A program made the translations under genes and the position numbers. 64,000 nt of DNA from CAWAMR01 sp963783095 (GTDB taxonomy: Bacteria; Planctomycetota; Planctomycetia; Gemmatales; Gemmataceae), in assembly GCA_963783095.1 (NCBI GenBank), contig CAWAMR010000001.1:310001-374000 (forward strand), written 5' to 3'. Of the stretch, positions 18,993-28,213 are shown piece by piece. Below the pieces are notes generated by a model. That model searched no databases and was not told the origin of the DNA. It worked only from the letters and a program-made list of their open reading frames with translations. Within the stretch, counting starts at the first letter, position 1. Every line of letters starts with the position of its first letter.

Positions 18993-19102
18993 TGAGGCAT
19001 CCATTCCGGCGATGCTCACTTTCTCGCCTCAACCTTTGGAACGCGGTCAGGATCGGAGTCCCGACCTACCGATAGGAGATAGGGATCAAATATAATAGCG
19101 AC

Positions 19103-19990
19103 ATGAGCAATCCCTTTCGCATCGCTTTGACAGCTGACCTTCACTTCGGTAGCCGAGTCCATTCCGGCGATTTGGCGACTTTTCGACTCATCGCCCATTT
19201 GGCGAAGAATCCTCCCGATTTGCTCGTACTTGCCGGAGATGTCGGAGCCGGGGATCATTTTGAGAAGTGTTTGGCGCTGTTTGACCAGTTTTCTTGTCCC
19301 AAGGCCGTTGTACCGGGAAATCACGATGTCTGGGTCACGTTAACGGATTCGCGCGGCGATTCACTTGACGTTTATCGCGACTATCTCCCTCGTATTTGTG
19401 CCGAGCATGGCTTTCACTATCTCGATCGGGAGCCGATGATCTTTCCGCAAGTCGATCTCGCGCTCGTGGGGTCGATGAACTGGTACGACTATTCGTGGTC
19501 GATCGACCGTCTCAAGGCAATGACTCAAGATTGGGAAGGATTTCTAACTCGAAAATGCTTCACGCGCGGCAAACACAACGACGGTAACTACGTCCGCTGG
19601 CCGTTGACCGACGAGCAGTTTACCCAACAGGCCATTGCAACGCTGGCTAAACATCTGAAAGTTGTGACAGGCCAGGTTCGGCAATCGATTGTGGTGACCC
19701 ATCATCCTCCGTTTCGCGGGCTGAACTATCCTCGTCCTGAACCGCTGGGACTGGATGACTTGTTGTGGCAGGCTTTTTCGGGAAACACTCAACTCGAGAA
19801 CGTGTTGATGCGCTATGCGGATCGCATTGCGTTTGCGTTTTGCGGTCACACCCATTTCGCGGTCGATTGCGAGTGGCACGGCATTCGAGGCCACAACATC
19901 GGTGGAGATTATCACTTCAAGAGGCTATTGATCCTGGACTGGCCGGCGAGAACTGTTGCCGCGACGGAATTCTATGCCGAAGAAGAATGA
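19103..19990 (+). CDS. Calcineurin-like metallophosphoesterase
   Basis: A 295-residue cytosolic enzyme with all the metal-binding motifs: D-x-H in LTADLHFGS, GD in VLAGDVG, GNHD in VVPGNHDVWV, H in VVTHHPPF, and GHTH in FCGHTHFAVD. These coordinate the di-metal centre that hydrolyses phosphate esters. No membrane segment or signal peptide is present. The protein stands alone, so the substrate cannot be given. It resembles the general COG1409/YkuE-like phosphohydrolases. Confidence 0.92.
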   Translation: MSNPFRIALTADLHFGSRVHSGDLATFRLIAHLAKNPPDLLVLAGDVGAGDHFEKCLALFDQFSCPKAVVPGNHDVWVTLTDSRGDSLDVYRDYLPRICAEHGFHYLDREPMIFPQVDLALVGSMNWYDYSWSIDRLKAMTQDWEGFLTRKCFTRGKHNDGNYVRWPLTDEQFTQQAIATLAKHLKVVTGQVRQSIVVTHHPPFRGLNYPRPEPLGLDDLLWQAFSGNTQLENVLMRYADRIAFAFCGHTHFAVDCEWHGIRGHNIGGDYHFKRLLILDWPARTVAATEFYAEEE

Positions 19991-19998
19991 GCGCGGGA

Positions 19999-20259
19999 TT
20001 ATTTTCGATCAAGAACGATGCACGGTATATCACAGCCAGGATCCATTTGCCGGCGAAAGTCATCGAGAGTTGCAGATCTGGCGGCGAATCGAACCAATTG
20101 CTGAAGTTTTTCGTGATCGTCGATACTTTTCAACGAGTCGACGATATCGGCAGGCAAAGAACCAAAACGTGCGGCAATGACCGTAAGGATCGTGCTGCGC
20201 CGGACCTTGAGGCGCAAATCGGCCATCAATTCATCAAAACCGGTGGTAGTGCCGATCAT
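19999..20259 (-). CDS. Small protein of unknown function (DUF4351-like), copy 1
   Basis: An 86-residue helical protein starting MIGTTTGFDELMADLRLKVR. The start is set by GGAGGG 9 bp upstream of the ATG at 20259. The pattern AARFGSLPADIVDSLKSI followed by LQQLVRFAARSATLDDFRRQ resembles the C-terminal DUF4351 helical domain found on Rpn/YhgA-type nuclease proteins, here as a stand-alone unit. It is paralogous to 20306-20527 just upstream. The family assignment is tentative. Confidence 0.55.
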   Translation of the reverse strand: MIGTTTGFDELMADLRLKVRRSTILTVIAARFGSLPADIVDSLKSIDDHEKLQQLVRFAARSATLDDFRRQMDPGCDIPCIVLDRK

Positions 20260-20305
20260 GTTTTCTTTCCCTCCAAAAATAGCGACCTGTGCAAGGATTT
20301 TCGCG

Positions 20306-20527
20306 TCACGAACCCAGTTTCTGCCGAAAGTCGTCGAGATTTGGGCAAAGGGCGGCAAATTCATTGATTTGCTCAAGACGCTTGTCGTCTGTAATTCCTC
20401 CCAAATAGGCTTTTATCTCAGAAGGAATGGGGCCATACTTTTTTTCGAGGACTCCGAAAAGCAAGCGGTGCATAGCTTTGGCCGTCATTTTTGCAATCAA
20501 CTCGTCGAGTATTGGTGATTCGATCAT
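20306..20527 (-). CDS. Small protein of unknown function (DUF4351-like), copy 2
   Basis: A 73-residue paralogue of the preceding gene, on the same strand, 46 bp apart. It starts MIESPILDELIAKMTAKAMH, with GGAGGTGAAG about 10 bp upstream. Shared features: a short N-terminal helix, a KKYGPIPSEIKAYLGGI block matching RFGSLPADIVDSLKSI, then QINEFAALCPNLDDFRQ. The matched ribosome-binding context of both copies indicates duplication of the whole gene with its leader. The function is unknown. Confidence 0.55.
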   Translation of the reverse strand: MIESPILDELIAKMTAKAMHRLLFGVLEKKYGPIPSEIKAYLGGITDDKRLEQINEFAALCPNLDDFRQKLGS

Positions 20528-20702
20528 GGCTTCTTCACCTCCAAAAATGGCAAACAGTTCCGGACTATTATAGTTCAATCCCAGAAAGACTTGTGGAATA
20601 GAATCAGATGGCCCTGATGCTCGATCAGCCATTTACTGCTGCGGTCGTAGCGGAAGCGTTCCATTTAAGCACCTGCCGTGTTGGATTTCAGCCCGCCTCA
20701 CT

Positions 20703-21674
20703 TTAGAGCGGGGCAGGGATGTCCCTGCGACAAAATCGTATCAATGCCATGACATATCCCAGCACCCCAACGAGTCCCAACACCAACAGCACGTTCAGCT
20801 TCACGAGCGGTTTCCCACCCCACAACATCCCGGGATCAACCGTCCATTGATGCTCCAGAACCGCGGCTTGCGGCTGGTAGTAATAAAACACCGTGAAGGG
20901 CCGAAGAAACGCCATGCCATCCCATAACTGGCCCAGCATATTGACCATGTATTGAACCAGCGTGATGAGAATGGCCAGGCCCATCACGCGGTTGCGCGAT
21001 CGGCCCGCCGACGATAGCCAAAGGGTATAACCGGATATGGCGAACAACAGCGCAGCGACATTCCACAATCCGGGCCAGACCGGCAGTGCATTTGCCTGGA
21101 GAGTGGTCGCGTCCGCCGGCGGAGTCAGCAGTAAATCGGCATAGATGGAGTTATCGACGACGAATGGGCGGAATGCTGCGGTGCCGACCAGGGAGCCGGC
21201 CCACAGTGCCAGGCAAAGAATCGGTATGGTCACCACATCGACGGCCCAGTGAGCGATAACAATTTGCGAGCGCCGGATCGGCTGCGCGACCAGCAGTTCC
21301 ATCGTGCCGCGATCGATTTCCCCGGCAATGGCCCCCGAGGCCCGCCCAACGGCCCAGATGCAGAGTATGATCACAACCTCCGGGGCCATGAATCCGACAA
21401 CGATCAGGTCTTGCGGGTTGCCCCATTGAACATTTTCACCGCCGAGGATCGTCTGGAAGATTTTTCCTGGGCCGCGAAAGAACAGCCTCATCAGGAAGTC
21501 GCCGCCCATTCCCTGGCCCCTCGACAACAATTCCAGCATGGGTGCGATCTGGGTTGTGATGCGCTCGACCACCTTGATCCAGAGTATTTCGAAGGCAAAC
21601 AGCAGCACTGCCACCAGCAAAAGCGACACGCGAATATCGCGCAGCAGCTTGCGCCAGAGTGCAAAGGTGGTCAT
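20703..21674 (-). CDS. ABC-2 type transporter permease
   Basis: A 323-residue membrane protein with about six hydrophobic helices (SLLLVAVLLFAFEILWI, IILCIWAVGRASGAIAGEID and others). GEIDRGTMELLVAQPIRR is the conserved cytoplasmic motif of ABC-2 permeases. Its ATG overlaps the stop of the ATPase gene as ATGA (21671-21674), so the two are translationally coupled. The last codons lie in a palindromic sequence (GCAGGGATGTCCCTGC), so the C-terminus (RRDIPAPL) appears to come from an invading repeat. The substrate is unknown. Confidence 0.88.
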   Translation of the reverse strand: MTTFALWRKLLRDIRVSLLLVAVLLFAFEILWIKVVERITTQIAPMLELLSRGQGMGGDFLMRLFFRGPGKIFQTILGGENVQWGNPQDLIVVGFMAPEVVIILCIWAVGRASGAIAGEIDRGTMELLVAQPIRRSQIVIAHWAVDVVTIPILCLALWAGSLVGTAAFRPFVVDNSIYADLLLTPPADATTLQANALPVWPGLWNVAALLFAISGYTLWLSSAGRSRNRVMGLAILITLVQYMVNMLGQLWDGMAFLRPFTVFYYYQPQAAVLEHQWTVDPGMLWGGKPLVKLNVLLVLGLVGVLGYVMALIRFCRRDIPAPL

Positions 21675-22555
21675 GATTCAGCTCCATGAAATCGACGATA
21701 GATCGGCCCCAACCCCAACGGCTCCAGGGCAACATCCTGCACCGCTTGTTGCTGCAACCACTTCAACAGATCGGCAAGAGGACCGCGATAGGTCATCTCA
21801 AGAGTTCCATCGGCCCGCCAGGCGTCGGCAGGAATGGCCGTACCCTCCGGACCTGTCAAAGGACGCTGTGAAAAGCGGGCACGCACGAAGCGCCCTCGTG
21901 CAATTCCGACATCGATTGCAGATGAACCAGTTTCCCGGCATGAAGGATGCCGACCCGATCGCATACCCGCTCCACCTCGTTCAGAACGTGAGAAGAGAAT
22001 AGGACGGACTGACCGCGATCCTTGGCTTTTTGCAGCATCAGGAGCAGTTGATCACGCATCACCGGATCGAGGGTATTGGTCGGCTCATCAAGGATAATCA
22101 TCGGCACGTCCGGCGTCAAAACGGCCAGAAGTGCGACCTTGCGTTTCATCCCGGAAGACATTTGATTCAAGGGCCGATCAAGGTCGATGTTCGAGCGTTT
22201 GCGCGAGCGGTTCGACATCGGCAATCGCCGGCGATTCCCGCCGCAATTGCATCAGGAAGCGGATCAATTCTCGTCCGGTCATGTTTTCGTAGAGTCGCAG
22301 CTCGCCGGGTAAATAAGTCACGCGACGACGAACCTCGACGCCCTGGGTCCAGGGATCCAATCCGGCCAGGCGAACCAGACCGGCAGTGGGTTTCAGGAAG
22401 CCGAGCATGAGCCGAATCGCGGTCGATTTGCCGGAACCGTTCGGGCCGAGCAGACCAAATACCTCGCCGGGAGCGATGCGCAATTGCAGAGAGTCGAGTG
22501 CGCGAAAGGGGCCGTAATCTTTGCTGAGACCATCGGCCAGGAGAATAGAGTTCAT
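21671..22555 (-). CDS. ABC transporter ATP-binding protein, two frameshifts
   Basis: About 294 residues read over three frames. Start MNSILLADGLSKDYG at 22555. Walker A is GPNGSGKST, then a signature region LNQMSSGMKRKV, Walker B MIILDEPTNTLD and the switch His in FSSHVLNEVE. The frames meet near 22200 and 21890. The C-terminal 90 residues (RFHGAE at the end) are the usual regulatory tail of drug- and bacitracin-type ABC-2 ATPases. It pairs with the downstream permease through an ATGA overlap. The motifs are intact, so the frameshifts are probably artefactual. Confidence 0.85.
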
Positions 22556-22671
22556 TGCTAATTGGCTGCCGGTTGCCGGCATTCTCCGAATACGATTTGC
22601 TGTCGCCCACATAATAATGGTAGAGGTATGATGAAAAAGAGTCCGAAAAAGAAATGCCAACGAGATCCAAC

Positions 22672-23847
22672 ATGGACGCATTTATTCTGTCTGCTGTACG
22701 AACGCCGGTAGGGAAATTCCTCGGCGAACTATCGGAACTTCCCGCGCCTCGTCTGGGGGCCATTGTCACCCAGGAGGCGATGAAGCGCGCAGGTGTCGGC
22801 CCCGCGCAAGTCGATGAAGTCATCCTCGGCAACGTCGTCCAGGCCGGTGTCGGTCAGAATCCCGCGCGACAGGCTGCTTTATTCGGCGGCTTGCCCGACA
22901 GTATCGCCGCTTTCACCGTCAACAAGGTTTGTGGTTCCGGATTGAAGGCCGTCATGCTGGCTGCGCAAGCGATCAAGGCAGGCGACGCAGAGATTATTGT
23001 TGCCGGCGGCATGGAAAGCATGAGCCGGGCTCCGCATCTGTTGATGGGAAGTCGAACCGGTTTGAAATACGGCGACGGCAAACTGGTCGATGCCCTGATC
23101 CACGATGGACTCTGGTGCGCCTTTGAAAACTGGCCGATGGGCGATGCCGCTGAGCACATCGCGCAACAGTGCGGCATCACGCGCGCGGATCAGGATCGAT
23201 TCTCGGTGCAGAGCCATCGCCGAGCTGCGGCGGCACGGGAAAAAGAATTGTTTGCCAGGGAAATTGTCCCCATCACATTCGGCAGCGGTCCGAAGGCAAA
23301 GACCGTCGCGCACGACGAAGGGATTCGACCGGATAGCAACATTGAAGGGTTGGCGAAACTTCGACCCGCATTCAGGCCGGACGGAACCGTGACGGCCGGC
23401 AATGCGTCGCAACTCAGCGACGGCGCTGCCGCGGTGGTGGTCGCGTCCGCAACTGCGGTGGAACAGCTCGACGTGAAACCGCTGGCTCGGATCGTCGCCT
23501 ATGCGACCAGTGGCGTCAATCCCAGGGACATCTTCATTGCCCCGGTTCAGGCCGTGAGAAAAGTGCTGCAAAAAGCCAAATTGCCGATGAAAGAGATCGA
23601 TCTGTTTGAAATGAACGAGGCATTTGCCGCCCAGATGCTTGCCTGCGGCAAAGAATTGGACCTCGACGAATCGAAAGTCAACGTGCATGGCGGGGCGATC
23701 GCGCTGGGCCATCCGATCGGTGCATCGGGCGCGCGGGTACTGGTGACGTTGCTGTCGGCCCTGGCGCTACGCGGATTGAAATATGGGCTCGCCTCGTTAT
23801 GCCTGGGGGGTGGGAATGCTGTAGCAATGGTAGTGGAGAGGATGTAG
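22672..23847 (+). CDS. atoB: Acetyl-CoA C-acetyltransferase (thiolase)
   Basis: A complete 391-residue thiolase. The nucleophilic Cys87 lies in NKVCGSGLKAV. The later GHPIGASGARVL has the catalytic His, and CLGGGNAVAMV the second Cys. It condenses or cleaves acetoacetyl-CoA. The length and the N-terminal AFILSAVRTPVGKF match the biosynthetic type. It is not next to other fatty-acid, PHB or mevalonate genes, so the pathway is undecided. The start MDAFIL at 22672 is preferred over the earlier in-frame ATG at 22654. Confidence 0.93.
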   Translation: MDAFILSAVRTPVGKFLGELSELPAPRLGAIVTQEAMKRAGVGPAQVDEVILGNVVQAGVGQNPARQAALFGGLPDSIAAFTVNKVCGSGLKAVMLAAQAIKAGDAEIIVAGGMESMSRAPHLLMGSRTGLKYGDGKLVDALIHDGLWCAFENWPMGDAAEHIAQQCGITRADQDRFSVQSHRRAAAAREKELFAREIVPITFGSGPKAKTVAHDEGIRPDSNIEGLAKLRPAFRPDGTVTAGNASQLSDGAAAVVVASATAVEQLDVKPLARIVAYATSGVNPRDIFIAPVQAVRKVLQKAKLPMKEIDLFEMNEAFAAQMLACGKELDLDESKVNVHGGAIALGHPIGASGARVLVTLLSALALRGLKYGLASLCLGGGNAVAMVVERM

Positions 23848-23877
23848 TTTGTACTGGAACCAGAAAGAGGCAACCCG

Positions 23878-24706
23878 ATGCACGTTCAACGTAAAACCAC
23901 CGCAATCGATTATCCCACATCCGACGGACGACCCATGGCCGAAACCGAACTACATCGTGACCTGATGATCGATCTCATCGAAACGCTCAAGGAGTGGTAT
24001 AAAGACGACTCAATGACCTCCGTTTCAGGAAACATTCTCCTGTTCTATGAGGAAGGGAATCGGCGTCGGCACATCTCACCCGACGTCCTGGTCACACACG
24101 GCATTCCCAAGAAGCTCCGGGACTATTACTTGCTCTGGGAGGAAGGCAAAGCTCCCGATATGGTCATTGAGTTGACTTCTAAATCGACCGCAAAGGAAGA
24201 CCTTCGCAAAAAGTTCGATCTTTACCGCGACACGCTGAAGGTGAAAGAATTCTTCCTTTTTGATCCGTATGAAGAATACCTCAAGCCCCCTTTTTTGGGC
24301 TACAAACTGAGTCGAGGGATCTATAAGCCGATCCCAATGATTGAGGATCGAATTCCCAGTGTGGTACTGGGATTGCATTTGGAACGCGATGGTTCGCGTG
24401 CCGACACGTGAGGAAAGCCAGGCGCAAACGGAAGCGTCGCTTGCAGCAGAGACAAAAGCTCGACGAGCGGAAAGCAGGGCCAGAAAGCAAGCGGAATTGG
24501 AGCGTGAAGCGACAGAATTGCAGCGTGATGCCGAAGCCAAGGCTCGCCAGACAGCGGAATTACAGCGTGAAGCCGAAGCCAAGGCTCGCCAGACTGCGGA
24601 GTTGCAGTGTGAAGCCGAAGCCAAGGCTCGCCAAGCCGCAGAGGCGGAGACGCAGAAACTGCGAGAGGAACTTGCCCGCTTGCGGAATATATCCGGTGAA
24701 GAATGA
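23878..24706 (+). CDS. Uma2-family endonuclease with repeat-built coiled-coil tail, one frameshift
   Basis: The N-terminal 175 residues are a Uma2 (DUF820) PD-(D/E)XK domain: RHISPDVLVTHG, then PDMVIELTSKSTAKEDLRKK, with the Asp and the E-x-K-like segment, and YRDTLKVKEFFLFDP. A frame change near 24400 continues into VPTREESQAQTEASLAAETK and a charged coiled coil made of a 14-residue unit (AEAKARQTAELQRE) repeated three times from 42-bp DNA repeats (24530-24655). Uma2 proteins are multiplied in Gemmataceae and cyanobacteria, but the cellular role is not established. The stop overlaps the following ATG. Confidence 0.8.
24530..24655 (+). repeat. 42-bp tandem repeat, three units
   Basis: Three direct repeats starting at 24530, 24572 and 24614, each beginning GCCGAAGCCAAGGCTCGCCA. 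They encode the AEAKARQTAELQRE units of the Uma2 coiled-coil tail. Unit length is divisible by three, so copy number can vary without loss of frame. Confidence 0.85.
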
Positions 24707-24753
24707 GGCAACCCGTCGCGCCGGCAACCGACAGTCAATTTGAACCAGAACTC

Positions 24754-25524
24754 ATGAGCAAACCACGCAAAACTCCAGGGAGCCGGGCAATTCGCAAGGA
24801 GGTGCTCGCCGAACTCAATGCCGGGACGCGAGAAGCCGGCAATCTGGCGGAAGGTCTTGCCGTCGATTTCACCGTCCTCATGAAATGTGTCCATCCCGAC
24901 ATTTCACCCGAAACCCTTCGCCGGCTCAGCGCAGAAAAGCCGTCGATCACCGAGCGAATGCGAATCGCGGGCGAAATCCTTCTTGAGGACTTTGGCCTCG
25001 ACGTGGAGGATTTCCTCGAACATCCATCCGATACCGTCCGAGGCTGGGCTGCCTACGTCATCGGATTGGCCCCCGGATTAACGCTGGAAGATCGACTCAA
25101 ACGAATCCGGCCGCTGGCGGACGATTCTCATTTTGCGGTTCGAGAATGGGCCTGGATGCCATTACGGCCCCATATCAGCGCGGATGTGGAAACCGCGATC
25201 GAGTTGTTGGAGCCTTGGGTCGAGGAAAAATCACCCTATCTGCGCCGATTCGCCGTCGAGCTTACCCGCCCTCGCGGCGTCTGGACAGCGCACATCGACC
25301 TGTTGAAACGACAACCCCAGCTTGGTTTACCGTTGTTGCGACCGTTAAAGGCCGATCCGGAAAAGTATGTGCAGGATTCGGTGTCCAACTGGTTGAATGA
25401 TGCGGCGAAATCCCAGCCCGACTGGGTGCGGGAACTCTGCATGGATTGGGCCGCCGATTGCGAAGACAAGTCAACTTTGCGAATTTGTCGCCGAGCTGTG
25501 CGAAGCTTGAAGGGCGATGAGTGA
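24754..25524 (+). CDS. HEAT-like protein, DNA alkylation repair (AlkD) family
   Basis: About 256 residues of alpha-helical repeats. Blocks such as HPSDTVRGWAAYVIG, DDSHFAVREWAW and VEEKSPYLRRFAVEL fit the HEAT-like repeats of AlkD/AlkC glycosylases, where conserved Trp and Asp contact alkylated DNA. The last block has NWLNDAAKSQPDWVRELC. An earlier ATG at 24703 overlaps the Uma2 stop; the ATG at 24754 begins the basic MSKPRKTPGSR, which looks like a natural start. Activity on alkylated bases is inferred from the family only. Confidence 0.7.
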   Translation: MSKPRKTPGSRAIRKEVLAELNAGTREAGNLAEGLAVDFTVLMKCVHPDISPETLRRLSAEKPSITERMRIAGEILLEDFGLDVEDFLEHPSDTVRGWAAYVIGLAPGLTLEDRLKRIRPLADDSHFAVREWAWMPLRPHISADVETAIELLEPWVEEKSPYLRRFAVELTRPRGVWTAHIDLLKRQPQLGLPLLRPLKADPEKYVQDSVSNWLNDAAKSQPDWVRELCMDWAADCEDKSTLRICRRAVRSLKGDE

Positions 25525-25591
25525 ATGTTACAATGGGTTGGTGAGTTGCCGGATCGACATTCTGCTCGAACTGATCAAGGAGTGTTCTGCG

Positions 25592-25816
25592 ATGCAAACC
25601 ATCTCGTTGGAAGAAGCCGACGGTCATTTGGCCGAGATCGTTGAGAAGCTAAACCCCGGTGAGGAAGTCGTGCTGACACAGGATAACCGTCCCGTGGCCA
25701 GGCTGGTTGGAGAGAAACGACCACCCCGACCGGGTCCTGGTCTCTGTAAAGGGATGATCACAATCGTGGCCGACGACGATGAACACCTGAAGGATTTCGC
25801 CGAGTATATGCCGTGA
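25592..25816 (+). CDS. Phd/YefM-type antitoxin
   Basis: A 74-residue antitoxin. The N-terminus MQTISLEEADGHLAEIVEKL is the Phd/YefM DNA-binding fold, and VVLTQDNRPVARLV is its typical beta hairpin. The C-terminal disordered part (DDDEHLKDFAEYMP) would bind the toxin. It overlaps the following PIN gene start (GTGA at 25813-25816), as in VapBC-type operons. The RBS AAGGAG is about 10 bp upstream of the ATG. Confidence 0.85.
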   Translation: MQTISLEEADGHLAEIVEKLNPGEEVVLTQDNRPVARLVGEKRPPRPGPGLCKGMITIVADDDEHLKDFAEYMP

Positions 25817-26037
25817 AGCTCCTCCTCGACACTCACGTACTTCTTTGGTACACGACGAGCAATCCGCAACTCAGCAAGCTGGCCGAAATCGCGATCGTGG
25901 ATCCAGCGAATGTTGTGTTCATGAGTCCTGCGTCGTACTGGGAAATTGCCATCAAAGTGAGCATCGGCAAGCTCGTTCTACACCAACCCTACGAAGACAA
26001 AGATGACGTCTGCTCAATATACGACACAACGGCTTAA
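25813..26037 (+). pseudogene. Truncated PIN-domain (VapC-like) toxin
   Basis: The 74-residue frame starts with GTG and gives MKLLLDTHVLLWYTTSNPQL and the Glu of SYWEIAIKVSIGK, the first half of a PIN ribonuclease. A complete relative in this window (34492-34884) has 130 residues. Here the sequence departs from the family after HQPYED and stops. The C-terminal acidic residues (the HRDPFDR block) are missing, so the active site is incomplete. The antitoxin remains intact, which suggests a toxin that decayed after losing selection. Confidence 0.75.
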
Positions 26038-26156
26038 ACACGCGGCGTGGGTAACCATAGCCTTTTGCGCTGGTTTTGTCATCACAGATCTGGCGAAGAC
26101 AAAATAAGCGGCCCGTCGCAGCGCTTTGAATTTTCATCAATACAAGGAGGTTCATC

Positions 26157-26816
26157 ATGTGCGGAATTACCAGTGCGTGGACCGTTTGTTTGCTCCTCGG
26201 TGCATTTCCAGTTCCTAAGGATGCCGCCGAAACTCCACCCAAACCACTCCGTGAAGGAGAAGTGGAATTCAACTCCCGAAAGATGGACATCCCGATTAAC
26301 TATAACCGGAGAGATGAACTGGCTCAATTGCATCTGTACGTGTCTACAGACGATGGCAAAACCTGGACGAAATTGCAATCCACTACTCCTGCGTTCGATA
26401 AATTCGTGGTTGAACTTCCAAGCGATGGCAGTTACGCGTTTGTCATGCAATTGGTATCGAAGGATGGCACGGTCGAGCCGAAAGAGATGAAAAATGTTCA
26501 GCCGGCTCTTCGATTACGTGTTACTACCAAAAAAGCTCCTGATACTCGCAGAGTGGTTGCGAAGCCGGAACAAACGGTTCCGACGCGGGCGGAAAAAATC
26601 CAGCGCGTGCGAAAAGAGTTACAGAAATTGGATTCGGAACTGAGGGAGATTGAAAAAGCCGACCTGCGCGAAGAGATCGATCGCGTTCGGAAGCTCAAAA
26701 CCGATGATGCCCGCAACCAACTGGGACACCTGTTGAAACGCCTGGACCAGTTGGAGAAGCCGACACACAGCGTTTCACGTCCGCCGTATCCCATCGTGAG
26801 TCCGCCACCACGATGA
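26157..26816 (+). CDS. Hypothetical exported protein with coiled coil
   Basis: 219 residues. The N-terminus has a short hydrophobic stretch (AWTVCLLLGAF) that may be a signal peptide. Residues 40-120 contain LYVSTDDGKTWTKLQS and DGSYAFVMQLVSKDG, a beta-sandwich pattern common in planctomycete exported proteins. Residues 145-200 form a strongly charged coiled coil (EKIQRVRKELQKLDSELREI). The end is Pro-rich. No enzymatic motif is visible. Confidence 0.7.
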   Translation: MCGITSAWTVCLLLGAFPVPKDAAETPPKPLREGEVEFNSRKMDIPINYNRRDELAQLHLYVSTDDGKTWTKLQSTTPAFDKFVVELPSDGSYAFVMQLVSKDGTVEPKEMKNVQPALRLRVTTKKAPDTRRVVAKPEQTVPTRAEKIQRVRKELQKLDSELREIEKADLREEIDRVRKLKTDDARNQLGHLLKRLDQLEKPTHSVSRPPYPIVSPPPR

Positions 26817-26836
26817 AAGTGATGACTTCTGCTGCT

Positions 26837-28033
26837 TCATCCAGGCGGGAAGCGATTGGAATACGGAGGATAGAAAGGCCCAGGGTAGGGAAAAGGCCCA
26901 GGGTAGGGAGGTCGAGGAGCCGGTAATCGGTGAAAGCGTGCGTATGGAGGAATCTGCATCGGCGTCGGGCCGCCAAATGGGCCAAAGGGCGCGCTTCGCC
27001 TTGCCTGCATTGGACCCATTGGGCCGGACAGGTTGGGCAGAGCGTTGCCCGGTACGAGTTGTGCTGTCTTTGCACGCGGTTTGTTATTGAACAAGTCGAC
27101 GGTTCGTTCGAGGAACAACTCCAGATCGGCATCATGGAGAATATGACTCGCGTTCGGGTAAGGGAAAAGTTCAACATCCTTCTTACCGGACGATCGAAGC
27201 AGTTCGTAGAAATCCTTCGAGAATTCGAAAGGCATAGCATTATCCGCAGTGCCATTGTGTATTTGAACCGGAATACGAAGGGCGTCGATATGCGAGCGAA
27301 TCTGATCGAATTGAAAATCGAAGGAAGGAACCTCTGCCGAGGCTTTGGGACGGAGTTCATGACGGAGCTTTGGATCCGCGGGTGAGCCGGAATAATCGAC
27401 AACTGCCTTGATATCCGGAGAAATTTCCGCACACTGCAAACTGATCAAGCCGCCGATGCTATGCCCGATCATGTAGATGCGCTTGGGGTTTACCCGGGCA
27501 TCCTTTTTCATGGAGGCCACGAGGTTGAGCGTATCTACGACAGTTCGGTGATAGTAGCCGTTGGGTTCAGCCTGTCCCTCCGAATCGGCATGACCGCGAT
27601 AATCGGGTTTGACGACAAGAAATCCGCGCTTCGCATAATACAACTCATAGGCGGCGTAAGCCTTCAACGCCTTATAGTCCCTCGGCTCCTTGATATAACC
27701 GTGATTGAACACGATCACCGGATAGCCGTCCTTGGTCGGCGCGGATGTTGGAATGGTCAATACCGCCTGGAGTTTCAACCCATCCGACGGATAGGAGATG
27801 ACATATCGATGGGCTTTGTCTTCGATCCCGACATCCTGAAGAACCGTGATTGGTCCGCCGGGATAAATAAGGGCGCGAAGATCTTCATTGGTAGGGAAAG
27901 ATTCGGGTTTAGCGATGGCCTTATTCTTGGGTTGAGCGATGTTCGGGCGCTGGGCACCTTGCAGCGGTGCGTTTGCGGAACGAATCGCCAGGAGCAGGAA
28001 GACGGCAATCGTTGTGAGCAGAAAGATTTTCAT
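26837..28033 (-). CDS. Exported alpha/beta hydrolase (S9/dienelactone hydrolase-like)
   Basis: 398 residues. A signal peptide (MKIFLLTTIAVFLLLAIRSA) is followed by an alpha/beta hydrolase domain. VIVFNHGYIKEP is the oxyanion segment, MIGHSIGGLISL the Ser nucleophile elbow, and NGTADNAMPF and NASHILHD the Asp and His regions. The last 70 residues are Pro/Gly-rich (PPYPGPFPYPGPF), a low-complexity tail likely to lie in the periplasm. It converges with the preceding gene, 20 bp apart. The substrate could be a peptide or a carboxyl ester. Confidence 0.85.
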   Translation of the reverse strand: MKIFLLTTIAVFLLLAIRSANAPLQGAQRPNIAQPKNKAIAKPESFPTNEDLRALIYPGGPITVLQDVGIEDKAHRYVISYPSDGLKLQAVLTIPTSAPTKDGYPVIVFNHGYIKEPRDYKALKAYAAYELYYAKRGFLVVKPDYRGHADSEGQAEPNGYYHRTVVDTLNLVASMKKDARVNPKRIYMIGHSIGGLISLQCAEISPDIKAVVDYSGSPADPKLRHELRPKASAEVPSFDFQFDQIRSHIDALRIPVQIHNGTADNAMPFEFSKDFYELLRSSGKKDVELFPYPNASHILHDADLELFLERTVDLFNNKPRAKTAQLVPGNALPNLSGPMGPMQARRSAPFGPFGGPTPMQIPPYARFHRLPAPRPPYPGPFPYPGPFYPPYSNRFPPG

Positions 28034-28213
28034 CGTACCCCTCCGGAATGAATCGCACGGCTTTTGTATTATATCACTCAACACCACTCGCAGAGTATAG
28101 TTCCCAAGCCACTCATCGCTCTATCATTTTCAGCCGCTGATTCGAATGCTGCTATTGTGGAACGCTTCAATACGATGATCCTTGCGCCCGCAGAGCACAA
28201 CACCGGAGTTTCC

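Noticed and set aside
26880..26905. Short tandem repeat CAGGGTAGGGAAAAGGCC
   Set aside because: It lies inside the hydrolase gene and encodes its PYPGPF-rich tail; coding explains it.
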